This document shows, one piece after another, positions 1 through 7,415 of a DNA stretch of 10,567 bases; position 1 is the first letter of the stretch, and every line of letters begins with the position of its first letter. The notes beneath the pieces were generated by a model. That model was given only the letters and a program-made list of their open reading frames with translations, was not told the DNA's origin and did not search any database. The position numbers and the translations under genes are program-made. The stretch is from JADJLQ01 sp034439915 (GTDB lineage: Bacteria; Bacteroidota; Bacteroidia; Chitinophagales; Saprospiraceae). The stretch covers positions 1 through 10,567 of the forward strand of contig JAWXBI010000271.1 of assembly GCA_034439915.1 (NCBI GenBank). Direction: 5' to 3'.

Positions 1-16
1 ATAAGACTGGCTCCTT

Positions 17-64
17 CGATCCGATTAGGTCGGATCGCCTTGTCTAATCCCGAGCTAATCGGGA
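17..64. repeat. Pair of inverted REP-like palindromes
   Basis: Two short hairpins stand close together. The first has arms CGATCCGA (17-24) and TCGGATCG (30-37) around the loop TTAGG. The second has arms TCCCGA (48-53) and TCGGGA (59-64) around GCTAA. Read on the minus strand, the second has the core CGATTAGCTCG, against CGATTAGGTCG (22-32) in the first, so they are inverted copies of one motif with one mismatch in 11 bases. This arrangement is typical of REP/BIME-type intergenic elements. The hairpins could also act as a terminator for a gene to the left, but no T-run follows. Confidence 0.5.
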
Positions 65-171
65 CAAAATAGCTAATTTTCAAACTCTCCCGCATAAGGT
101 GGGACAGGGTATTTAGAGGTACCCTATAGATTTACTTTTTTCTATTGAATGATGATAAAACCTCAACTATA

Positions 172-1059
172 ATGAATCCATTTTTAAAGTCCTTTATTGT
201 CATCTGTGGCCTGGCAATGACAGGTCAAATTCTTATTTCCTGTAAAAAATCAGCCCATCCGATCACCAATTCCTCTCTGATCCTCAATGGAAATATGAAC
301 CTGGTTTATCAATCCTGCGGAAACGGGGATACCACCCTTCTTTTTATTCACGGCTGGTGTATCAATAAAGAATACTGGCAACCGCAGTTTGAAAATTTTT
401 GCAACCGGTATAAGGTCGTTGCTCCGGACCTTCCGGGATTTGGCCTATCCGGAAAAAATAGGACAGACTGGTCATTTGAAACCTATGCGCAGGATATAAA
501 AAACCTGATAGAACAACTTAATCTGAAAAATGTAATCCTGATAGGGCACTCCATGTCCGGCGACCTGGTATTAAAAACCGATGTGGCATATCCCGATCAT
601 ATCATTGGACTAATCGGCATAGATAACCTGCACCAACCCGGTAAACCTATGGACTCCATCCAACAGGCAGGTACCGATAGTTTTTTTCAAGCCATGCTGG
701 CCAATTATCAATCCACGGTAGAAAAAGAAATGCCGCCCTATTTGTTTCAGTCATCCACACCGGATAGTATAAAACAGCGGGTAATGAAAGACATCCTTCA
801 AACGGATCCGGTGATTTCTGTAGAAGTGTCCCGTGCCCAGGTAACCATTTCACAGCAAGAGCAGGACATGATGCGACAAATTCACCATCCGCTTTGCCTG
901 GTCAACAGCGATGCTTTTCCGACAAGGCTGGATTCATTGAATAACTATTGTGCACACGGGACTAAACTCTATCTCATACCCGGTTCAGGGCATTATCCTA
1001 TGATAGAACAACCTTCAGCATTTAATAATGCCCTACAGCGGGCGATCTGGCGTCAATGA
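172..1059 (+). CDS. Alpha/beta-hydrolase lipoprotein
   Basis: A 295-residue alpha/beta-hydrolase-fold protein, probably exported and lipid-anchored. The N-terminus has a hydrophobic stretch ending in the lipobox LISC (residues 21-24), so Cys24 would be acylated. The hydrolase core shows the oxyanion-hole HGW (60-62), the nucleophile elbow GHSMSG (125-130, Ser127), a plausible acid in NSDAF (Asp247) and the catalytic histidine in GSGHYPMIEQP (His274). The substrate cannot be read from sequence; esterases, haloalkane dehalogenases and C-C hydrolases share this layout. I chose the ATG at 172 because it puts the signal peptide at the N-terminus; an in-frame TTG at 145 would add nine polar residues. 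A weak -7-like TACTTTTT lies at 133-140. The 3' end overlaps the convergent transporter gene by 27 bases. Confidence 0.85.
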   Translation: MNPFLKSFIVICGLAMTGQILISCKKSAHPITNSSLILNGNMNLVYQSCGNGDTTLLFIHGWCINKEYWQPQFENFCNRYKVVAPDLPGFGLSGKNRTDWSFETYAQDIKNLIEQLNLKNVILIGHSMSGDLVLKTDVAYPDHIIGLIGIDNLHQPGKPMDSIQQAGTDSFFQAMLANYQSTVEKEMPPYLFQSSTPDSIKQRVMKDILQTDPVISVEVSRAQVTISQQEQDMMRQIHHPLCLVNSDAFPTRLDSLNNYCAHGTKLYLIPGSGHYPMIEQPSAFNNALQRAIWRQ

Positions 1060-2190
1060 AGGATCTGGATTAATGACGGGTTTTTTGCTCCAATAACTGG
1101 CAAGTAATGAGCCCGTAATATTCATCAAGGGGCCAAACAAAGCCGCAGCCAGTCCCACAGTAGCTGCCTTTCCCATTTGAATAGCAAGCCCTGAAGCCAG
1201 TCCGCCGTTTTGCAAGCCCACCTCAATCGCTACAGTCCTGCAATCCTGCTCTGGAAGTTTAAAAAGCTTGGCCAAATAAAAACCAAAAAGAAATCCGGCC
1301 AAATTGTGGATCAAGACTGCCAACAGCAACAAAGCACCCACAGTGACCAGGGCATCATGTCCTGCAGCAGTGACCGTCATGATGACATAGGCTATACCCG
1401 CCATGGAAATTAATGGTAAAATTTGGGGCAAATATTTTTTTAATTGAACAGAGAAATTCTTTATACCAAAGTGTATCAGGATAATTACAGCAATCTGTAT
1501 TAATAATCTAAACACAAAGCTTCTCAAACTCAAACTATCCATTGAAAATAAGTTAGATATTGTGTCTATTAACTTTTGACCGTTAATTAGAACAATTATC
1601 ATTAACATGACCAGAAATCCAATATAAATGGGCATTTTACGATTTGCTAAGTAATATCGGTTGATGATATAACCAATTGCAATAGGCAGAATGACGATTT
1701 TAGTGATATCCCACATCATTTTCCAAAAATTGATGTCAATGTATCCACCTCCTAATGTCTTCATAAAAAATGGAGTCAGAAAAGGAGCCAATAAAGTAGC
1801 GCAGGACGTAATGGTGATGGACAGGGGCACATTGGCCTTAGCGATGTAGGCCATCACATTGGAAGCTAAACCGCTTGGGCTGCTTCCGATCAAAATGATA
1901 CCGGCCGCAATCTCCGGAGGGAAATTGAATAACAAGGTAATAAAGAACCCAACAAATGGCATGATGGAAAACTGGCAAAACAAACCAATAAATACCCCTT
2001 TAGGATTGCGGATCACACCCATAAAATCCTCCGCGGTCATGGTGGTCCCCATACCAAACATGATGACTTGCAACATCGGCAATACCAGGGTGGTTAATTT
2101 GACCCCACCGACTTCGATAAAATATTGAGGAAAAAAATAGGCAACCAGTACAGCAATGACTATAAAAATAGTGTAGGCGTATTTTTTCAT
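1033..2190 (-). CDS. Bile acid:sodium symporter (BASS) family transporter
   Basis: A 385-residue, very hydrophobic inner-membrane protein with about ten predicted membrane segments, the normal length and build of the BASS/SBF family. Family signatures are visible: MFGMGTTMTAEDF (about 44-56), the SSPSGLASNVMAYIAKANV region (103-121) and EVGLQNGGLA (323-332). The ExGxQN motif holds residues that bind sodium in characterised BASS proteins. The likely activity is sodium-coupled uptake of an organic anion. The substrate is unknown, and 'bile acid' is only the family name. The ATG at 2190 is preferred over a TTG at 2214, which would add eight residues before the membrane-inserting MKKYAYTIF start. 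Its last 27 bases are antisense to the end of the hydrolase gene. Confidence 0.9.
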   Translation of the reverse strand: MKKYAYTIFIVIAVLVAYFFPQYFIEVGGVKLTTLVLPMLQVIMFGMGTTMTAEDFMGVIRNPKGVFIGLFCQFSIMPFVGFFITLLFNFPPEIAAGIILIGSSPSGLASNVMAYIAKANVPLSITITSCATLLAPFLTPFFMKTLGGGYIDINFWKMMWDITKIVILPIAIGYIINRYYLANRKMPIYIGFLVMLMIIVLINGQKLIDTISNLFSMDSLSLRSFVFRLLIQIAVIILIHFGIKNFSVQLKKYLPQILPLISMAGIAYVIMTVTAAGHDALVTVGALLLLAVLIHNLAGFLFGFYLAKLFKLPEQDCRTVAIEVGLQNGGLASGLAIQMGKAATVGLAAALFGPLMNITGSLLASYWSKKPVINPDPSLTPDRPL

Positions 2191-2232
2191 TACAATCGGA
2201 GTATTTAAGGGCAAAATACAAAAACCTCTGAA

Positions 2233-2410
2233 GTAGCGGAGACTTTAGTCGCCGTTTGATTTATTTAAAGGTCGAATAATTTTATAATGCTTGCTGAAGC
2301 AAGTTCAGCGACTAAAGTCGCCGCTACGAACCGGACATTAACTGCTTGCTGAAGCAAGTTCAGCGACTGATCCTGTCTGGGCGGGAGCCACTACGAGGAC
2401 CGCTACGAGC
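2233..2410. repeat. REP-like intergenic repeat cluster
   Basis: A 26-base sequence occurs twice as a perfect direct repeat (2288-2313 and 2343-2368; period 55). It contains the palindromes CTTGCT-GA-AGCAAG and GCTGAA-GCAAG-TTCAGC. A second 22-base unit occurs as an inverted pair, 2233-2254 against 2306-2327, with two mismatches; its core GCGACTAAAGTCGC is itself palindromic. Degenerate CTACGA pieces continue to 2409, past the rluB stop codon at 2403-2405. Repeated palindromes packed between genes are the hallmark of REP/BIME elements. No coding frame is supported here. Confidence 0.65.
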
Positions 2411-3197
2411 CCCGTTTTTTCTTCCGGTTCCCAAAGTGTTTTAACAGGGTAATTTCTTTAGCAGTAAGTGATCTGAAATGACCACGAGGAAGGTCCTTTT
2501 TATTTAATCCGGCATAAGCCACCCGGTCCAGCTTGGTAACCTCATACCCCAGTTGTTCGAATATCCTGCGGACGATCCTGTTTTTACCGGAGTGCAGGGT
2601 GATACCAACTTCATTTAACGGGGAGCCTTCGATATAGCTTATCCCATCTACTTCAGCTTTGCCGTCATCCAGTAAAATCCCCTGGTCGATTTTTTGAAGA
2701 TCGGTGGGATTGAGGTTTTTATTCAATACGACATGATAGATTTTTCTTACTTCACTACTCGGATGACTAAGTATTTTGGCTAAATCACCATCATTGGTCA
2801 ACAACAACAGGCCGGTAGTCATCCTGTCCAATCTGCCCACCGGATATACTCTTTGTTCTATCTTTGAACCAATGATATCCATCACCGTCTTTCTGCCTTT
2901 TTCATCGCTCGACGTGGTGATCGTATCTTTTGGTTTGTTCATCAGCAAATAAACCAGGTTTGATTCTGGTTTTAAAACCTTGCCCTGATAAGTAATGCGG
3001 TCCTTAACCTGGATACGATGACCGGGTTCAGTCACGGGATTGCCATTGATCCATACTTTGCCCGCCCGGATCAGGACATCTGCTGCCCGGCGGCTTGCAA
3101 TACCACACGAAGCCACATATTTGTTGAGCCTCATATCATCAGCACTCATTTCACGGCCGGGGACTGAGGATGGTTTTTGTTTTTCAGGTTTGGACAA
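2403..3197 (-). CDS. rluB: RluB/RsuA-family rRNA pseudouridine synthase
   Basis: A cytoplasmic enzyme that isomerises a specific uridine in rRNA to pseudouridine. An S4 RNA-binding domain (about residues 22-70, starting MRLNKYVASCGIASRR) precedes the catalytic domain, which carries YPVGRLDRMTTGLLLLTNDG (118-137) with the catalytic Asp124. The RsuA/RluB-type motif GKNRIVRRIFEQLG lies at 204-217, and LPRGHFRSLTAKEI at 236-249. The TNDG and HPSSEV wording favours RluB (large-subunit target) over RsuA, but the exact uridine cannot be assigned. The 264-residue form starts at a TTG (3197) with a lysine- and proline-rich tail; ATGs at 3149 and 3134 are alternatives that keep the S4 domain whole. It is the last gene of a same-strand series after uppS and bamA. 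Its TAG stop lies inside the repeat cluster. Confidence 0.88.
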   Translation of the reverse strand: MSKPEKQKPSSVPGREMSADDMRLNKYVASCGIASRRAADVLIRAGKVWINGNPVTEPGHRIQVKDRITYQGKVLKPESNLVYLLMNKPKDTITTSSDEKGRKTVMDIIGSKIEQRVYPVGRLDRMTTGLLLLTNDGDLAKILSHPSSEVRKIYHVVLNKNLNPTDLQKIDQGILLDDGKAEVDGISYIEGSPLNEVGITLHSGKNRIVRRIFEQLGYEVTKLDRVAYAGLNKKDLPRGHFRSLTAKEITLLKHFGNRKKKRGS

Positions 3198-3294
3198 AAG
3201 AAATCAATTGTAGGTTAAAAGTAGCCTTAATATCACGAAATCGGACACAGGCGAGGATGTCAATGAATGCTAATGGTGAGGTAAGGGCCTCCGT

Positions 3295-5826
3295 TTAATC
3301 CGGTTCGAAGCCCAGGATTATACTGAACTTGCCATAACTACCAAACCGTTTTTTGTCGTTTTCGGCGATGATTTTGTCAAATCCAAAACCATAATCAAAA
3401 CCCAACAAACCAAACATAGGCAAGAATACCCTCATCCCCATTCCCGCTGACCTTTTGAGATCAAAGGGGTTGTAGTTTTTACTTCCTATCCAGGCATTCC
3501 CCCCTTCCAGAAACGTCAATAAGAAGATCGAAGAGTTGGGGTTTAGGGTAAGCGGGAAACGGAGTTCCATAGTGAATTTATTAAAAATAGTGGCACCCCC
3601 ACTGGTGGCCGCATTGGCAGCCAAATCGGCGACTTCATAACCCCGAAGCGCCAAGATATCGCGGCCGGTGATCCCATAGTTTTGGTTACTTAATCCATCA
3701 CCTCCCAATTCAAATCGTTCAAAGGGGACTAATCCAATCTTATTACTATAAAATCCAAGCAATCCCATCTTGGCCTGTAGCTTTAAAACCAGTTTACCAG
3801 CTAGTGTAGCGTACCACTGGGCATCCAGCCTCCATTTGTGGTATTCGACAAATTTGAAAACTTCCTGAGGGGAACCGTCCGAGTTGAAGTTTTTACGGAA
3901 CAAAGAATAAGGTGGCGTTAATGAAATCGTCAAAGAAATATTGGAACCGGATTTAGGAAACAGGGGATCATAGATGGTATTGCGTGCAAAGGTTTGTTTA
4001 ATGCTAAAGTTGTTGTAACTGCCCCCTTCAATTGGAAATCCTGTACGGGGATCTACAAATGACCGGTCGCTGCCAAGGCTGCCTGCTAATTTGATGTTTT
4101 CGATATTGAGGGTAGTGTTGGTGACAAAATTGTCATCCGGCCATTTTAATTGAGAACCAAGCCCAACATAACCGCGGGTGATCTGCATTTTTCCCAAGCC
4201 AAATAATTCCTGGTTGAATTTGGTCAAAAAAGCGCCTATCGTAAACGAATTTGCCCGTTTACCACCCAGCCAGGGTTCCGTAAAGGAGAAATTATAGGAT
4301 TGATAAAATTTACCGTTTGATTGACCGCGCAACGAGAGTTTTTGTCCATCCCCGGTAGGCAGGGGATCCCATTGTTTTTTATTGAACAAATTGCGCATTG
4401 CAAAATTATTGAAAGTAACCCCAAGTGTACCGATCACTCCCTGGAACCCTCCCCAACCAGCAGATAACTCCAACTGGTCAGATGGTTTTTCCGCCACAGA
4501 ATAGGTGATATCCACAGTACCCCGCTGCGGATTGACGTCCGTATCCATATTGACTTTTTCCTGGTCAAAATAGCCCAGGTTGATGATCTGTCGCTGGCTC
4601 CGTATAATATCGGACCGGCTGAATTTTTCCCCGGGTCGGGTACGTAGTTCACGCCGGATCACGTGTTCATGGGTACGGTCATTGCCGATGATATTTACTT
4701 TGTCTATGGTAGCCTGCGGCCCCTCATAGATGCGCATTTCAAAATCTATACTGTCATTGTAAATAGAAACTTCGGTGGGTTCGACACGGAAAAATAAATA
4801 CCCATCGTCCATATACAGACTGCTGACATCCCGTCCGTCCTGGCTAAACTTAAGCCTTTGTTCCAACAATTCCTGATTATAAACATCGCCTTTTTTGATG
4901 CCCAGGTAAGTATTTAGTTGTTTTTCATCATGGATTGAATTGCCTTTCCAGGTAATATTGCCGATATGAAACCGGTGGCCTTCTTCCACAATCAATTTGA
5001 GGTTGAGGGTCCCATCTTCGTTTCGCCAGATACTGTCCCGTAAAAAACGGGCATCCCGAAAGCCGACCGTATTATAATATTTGATGACCTTGACCTTATC
5101 CTTTTCCAGTTCTTCCTTTACTAGTTTGGATTTACCGAATATTTTACCTTTTTGTTTGGTTTCCGCGAGTTTGCTTCGTAGCTTTTTATCGGAGATCAGC
5201 TCATTTCCTTCAAATATGATCTGTTCGATTTTTACCCGGTCTTTGGTATTGACGTCGAATTCCAGGACAATGCCATTGCGCAATTTGGAATCGCGTTTTT
5301 CCAGAACTTTTACCTCTATATCATAAAACCCTTTGTCTTTAAAAAACTCCTGGATCTGGTTGATTGCTGTCTGTTTTTTATTTTCAGTGACTACATCATT
5401 TTTATTGATAAACCGTTTAAGTTTTTCATTGAGATCTTCATGGTAGGTTTTTTTGATGCCGATATAATTGTACCGGGCCAGACGGGGCCTTTCCTGGAGA
5501 TGGATTTCCAGGTCGATGATGTTTTCTGTGATATTTTCCCGGATGATATCTACCTGAGTAAACAATTTTAGGTTCCAGAGGGCCCGGATGGCTTTTTGGA
5601 TTTCGGGTCCGGGAACGGTGACCTTGGATCCGCTTTTAAGTCCGGTCACGCCGATGATGGCATTGGCATCGCTGTTAAACGTCCCGGTAACAGTGATCTT
5701 TCCTATTTCATAGGGTTTGGGCAAGTCGTAATCCATATAAGGCAACAGGGTATCCTGTTGGGCATGGATTAGCCCAATAAAAAACAATCCTGCTACCAGG
5801 GCAATACCTCTGCAAATCGACTTCAT
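3295..5826 (-). CDS. bamA: BamA, outer-membrane protein assembly factor
   Basis: An Omp85 protein of 843 residues that folds and inserts beta-barrel proteins in the outer membrane. Signal peptide MKSICRGIALVAGLFFIGL plus IHA is cleaved before QQD. Five POTRA domains can be read, beginning near YEIGKITVTG (39), RPRLARYNYIGI (113), RVKIEQIIFEGNE (197), FHIGNITWKGNSI (286) and ATIDKVNIIGNDR (372). A beta-barrel follows from about 450 with FTEPWLGG (515-522) and the Omp85 signature LRGY (727-730), ending SIILGFEPD. Length matches Bacteroidota BamA. Upstream in-frame ATGs at 5883 and 5871 would place up to 19 residues before the signal peptide, so 5826 is preferred. The gene follows uppS on the same strand, a common pairing in this phylum, and is probably co-transcribed with it. 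The periplasmic chaperone gene skp/ompH, often next, is absent; rluB follows instead. Confidence 0.95.
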   Translation of the reverse strand: MKSICRGIALVAGLFFIGLIHAQQDTLLPYMDYDLPKPYEIGKITVTGTFNSDANAIIGVTGLKSGSKVTVPGPEIQKAIRALWNLKLFTQVDIIRENITENIIDLEIHLQERPRLARYNYIGIKKTYHEDLNEKLKRFINKNDVVTENKKQTAINQIQEFFKDKGFYDIEVKVLEKRDSKLRNGIVLEFDVNTKDRVKIEQIIFEGNELISDKKLRSKLAETKQKGKIFGKSKLVKEELEKDKVKVIKYYNTVGFRDARFLRDSIWRNEDGTLNLKLIVEEGHRFHIGNITWKGNSIHDEKQLNTYLGIKKGDVYNQELLEQRLKFSQDGRDVSSLYMDDGYLFFRVEPTEVSIYNDSIDFEMRIYEGPQATIDKVNIIGNDRTHEHVIRRELRTRPGEKFSRSDIIRSQRQIINLGYFDQEKVNMDTDVNPQRGTVDITYSVAEKPSDQLELSAGWGGFQGVIGTLGVTFNNFAMRNLFNKKQWDPLPTGDGQKLSLRGQSNGKFYQSYNFSFTEPWLGGKRANSFTIGAFLTKFNQELFGLGKMQITRGYVGLGSQLKWPDDNFVTNTTLNIENIKLAGSLGSDRSFVDPRTGFPIEGGSYNNFSIKQTFARNTIYDPLFPKSGSNISLTISLTPPYSLFRKNFNSDGSPQEVFKFVEYHKWRLDAQWYATLAGKLVLKLQAKMGLLGFYSNKIGLVPFERFELGGDGLSNQNYGITGRDILALRGYEVADLAANAATSGGATIFNKFTMELRFPLTLNPNSSIFLLTFLEGGNAWIGSKNYNPFDLKRSAGMGMRVFLPMFGLLGFDYGFGFDKIIAENDKKRFGSYGKFSIILGFEPD

Positions 5827-5900
5827 GTTATCACTTGGATTAATCTTAAACGAAATCAATCGAACATTCATACTTGGGTTCATTTTCGTTTAACAATGTT

Positions 5901-6668
5901 TTAATTATTGGTTTTGTGTTCTACGACGGGTATCAACTGGTCCGAAGTCATCCCGTAGCGCCTTTCGCGGTTTTGAAATTCCAGGATGGCAGACCAGAAG
6001 TCCTGTTTTTGTATGTCCGGCCAAAAAACAGGGGTAAAATAAAATTCAGTATAGGCGCATTGCCATAATAGAAAGTTGCTCAACCTTTGTTCCCCGCTGG
6101 TCCGAATCAGTAAGTCGGGGTCCGGGTAATGGCGGGTTTCCAGCTCGGCGGACAAGGTAGCTTCGTCTATGGTTTCAGGGTTTAGCAGCCCGTGTTTGAC
6201 CTTGTTTGCTATCCTTCTGACCGCTTCGGTCATCTCCCAGCGGGCACTGTAGTTGAGGGCAAGGACTAAGGTCATTCCGGTATTTTGCGCGGTGGCCAGC
6301 ATTCCTTCCTGTAAAGCCTTAAAGGATGCCTCTGGCAGCTGGGTGAGTTCGCCGATAGCCTCCAGTTTGATATTGTTTTCGTTCAGGGTTTTGACTTCCT
6401 GTCCTATAGTTTCAACGAGCAAAGACATCAGGGCGTTGACTTCCTGGGCTGGCCTGTTCCAGTTTTCTGTAGAGAAGGCATAAAGGGTCAGGTATTGAAC
6501 CCCGATTTCGGCGGCAGCTTCGGTGCAGGCACGCACAGCTTTGACTCCATTGTGGTGGCCAAAAATGCGAGGCATACCCTGTCCCTGGGCCCATCGGCCA
6601 TTACCATCCATGATGATGGCTACATGTCGGGGAAGTTTTGAAAGGTCTATCTGGGACTTCAAATCCAT
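5901..6668 (-). CDS. uppS: Undecaprenyl diphosphate synthase (cis-isoprenyl transferase)
   Basis: A 255-residue cytosolic, membrane-associated enzyme that adds isopentenyl diphosphate units in cis to farnesyl diphosphate, giving the C55 carrier lipid for peptidoglycan and surface polysaccharide. Signatures: HVAIIMDGNGRWA (15-27) with catalytic Asp21; GHHNG (37-41); the TLYAFSTENWNRP segment (61-73); and the C-terminal PDLLIRTSGEQRLSNFLLWQ (184-203) plus AYTEFYF (205-211), which hold the diphosphate-binding arginines and a conserved glutamate. Length is normal. The ATG at 6668 is chosen over a TTG at 6713 because a consensus -7 box lies between the two, so the TTG would not be in the transcript. 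It leads the uppS-bamA unit and diverges from the lipoprotein gene at 6921. Confidence 0.96.
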   Translation of the reverse strand: MDLKSQIDLSKLPRHVAIIMDGNGRWAQGQGMPRIFGHHNGVKAVRACTEAAAEIGVQYLTLYAFSTENWNRPAQEVNALMSLLVETIGQEVKTLNENNIKLEAIGELTQLPEASFKALQEGMLATAQNTGMTLVLALNYSARWEMTEAVRRIANKVKHGLLNPETIDEATLSAELETRHYPDPDLLIRTSGEQRLSNFLLWQCAYTEFYFTPVFWPDIQKQDFWSAILEFQNRERRYGMTSDQLIPVVEHKTNN

Positions 6669-6690
6669 AGCGTACTTTACAAATCGGCTG

Positions 6691-6698
6691 CAAAAGTA
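6691..6698 (-). promoter_or_regulatory. Candidate Bacteroidota -7 element for uppS
   Basis: On the minus strand this reads TACTTTTG, a full match to the Bacteroidota -7 consensus TAnnTTTG. Transcription would start around 6685, leaving a leader of about 17 bases before the uppS ATG at 6668. No clear -33 TTG sits at the usual distance, so the call rests on the -7 box and its position alone. Confidence 0.45.
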
Positions 6699-6920
6699 CT
6701 TAAAATCCAACAAGTTAGCCTAAAGATTTTTAGACGAAAACACGTTAAAAGCCACCCTCCTTATGGAGAATCCATGATGATACAGGGACTAATAAATAAT
6801 GATTTTAAGCTAATTGTATTAAGTGCGAGAAAAATCATGTCGAATATCATCCCTGACTTAAAATAGGTTGAGTTCAAATAGTTATTCTAAATTACAATTT
6901 GGGGTTAATTTTACAACAGA

Positions 6921-7403
6921 ATGAAAACCATCCTGATGTACCTCTCCGGGTTTGCGTGTCTTTTTATGATCCTGCAGGCCTGCAATCCGGTTTCCTGCCC
7001 TAAAACCAAAAACGAATTGATCAACCAATTCAATCAGTTTGTAAGTACCACCGTTAAAACGAAACAATATTATACTATCCGGGAATGGGAATCCAAGGAC
7101 AAAGAATTCAACGGGTTTATACAAGACTGTTATCCTCTGGTGGATACCACATTTTACCTGGATGATAAACAAAAATTCTGGAGCGATGCCCTGAGGTATT
7201 ATTTTAAACGGTACGACAACCGGGTTACCCTTGAACTGCTTCACGGCAAAAATCCCAATTCAAAAATTATTCTGACCCAGATCCGCTCGATCTGGTCCAA
7301 TCCCGACGAAGCATTTACCCAGATCTTCAATGAAATCACCGGGTTAAAATTTGACGATGCCCTGGAAGCTGTCCGGGACTCATCAAACAACCTAGAACAA
7401 TAG
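6921..7403 (+). CDS. Small predicted lipoprotein of unknown function
   Basis: A 160-residue protein with a short signal peptide and lipobox LQAC, making Cys21 the likely acylated residue. The mature part is polar and mostly helical in character, with no cysteines beyond Cys26 (in PVSC) and Cys69, and no catalytic motif I recognise. The pattern of a Trp/Asp-rich first half (REWESKDKEFNGF) followed by a YYFKRYDNRVT segment loosely recalls small Bacteroidota lipoproteins of uncharacterised DUF families, but I cannot name one with confidence. It starts at ATG 6921. A weak promoter-like TACAATTTG lies at 6893-6901 with a TTG at 6868-6870, spacing not ideal. The WecA-like gene begins only 12 bases after its stop, so the two are probably co-transcribed, suggesting an envelope role. 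Confidence 0.8.
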   Translation: MKTILMYLSGFACLFMILQACNPVSCPKTKNELINQFNQFVSTTVKTKQYYTIREWESKDKEFNGFIQDCYPLVDTTFYLDDKQKFWSDALRYYFKRYDNRVTLELLHGKNPNSKIILTQIRSIWSNPDEAFTQIFNEITGLKFDDALEAVRDSSNNLEQ

Positions 7404-7415
7404 GCCAGAAAATCT

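Noticed and set aside
145..171. TTG start adding nine residues to the hydrolase
   Set aside because: The ATG at 172 puts the lipoprotein signal peptide at the N-terminus; the extension is polar and unneeded.
2288..2368. CRISPR-like direct repeat
   Set aside because: Only two copies with a 29-base gap, internal palindromes and degenerate inverted copies next to it; no array and no cas genes. A REP-like cluster fits better.
5081..5326. 81-codon open frame antisense to bamA
   Set aside because: It is the complement of a conserved POTRA-coding region and has low-complexity serine- and leucine-rich content; no independent support.
6669..6713. TTG-started 15-residue extension of UppS
   Set aside because: A consensus -7 promoter box (6691-6698) lies within it and the family length fits the ATG at 6668.
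6882..7244. 120-codon open frame antisense to the small lipoprotein gene
   Set aside because: The plus-strand frame has a clear signal peptide and lipobox and a tight downstream neighbour; the antisense frame has neither.
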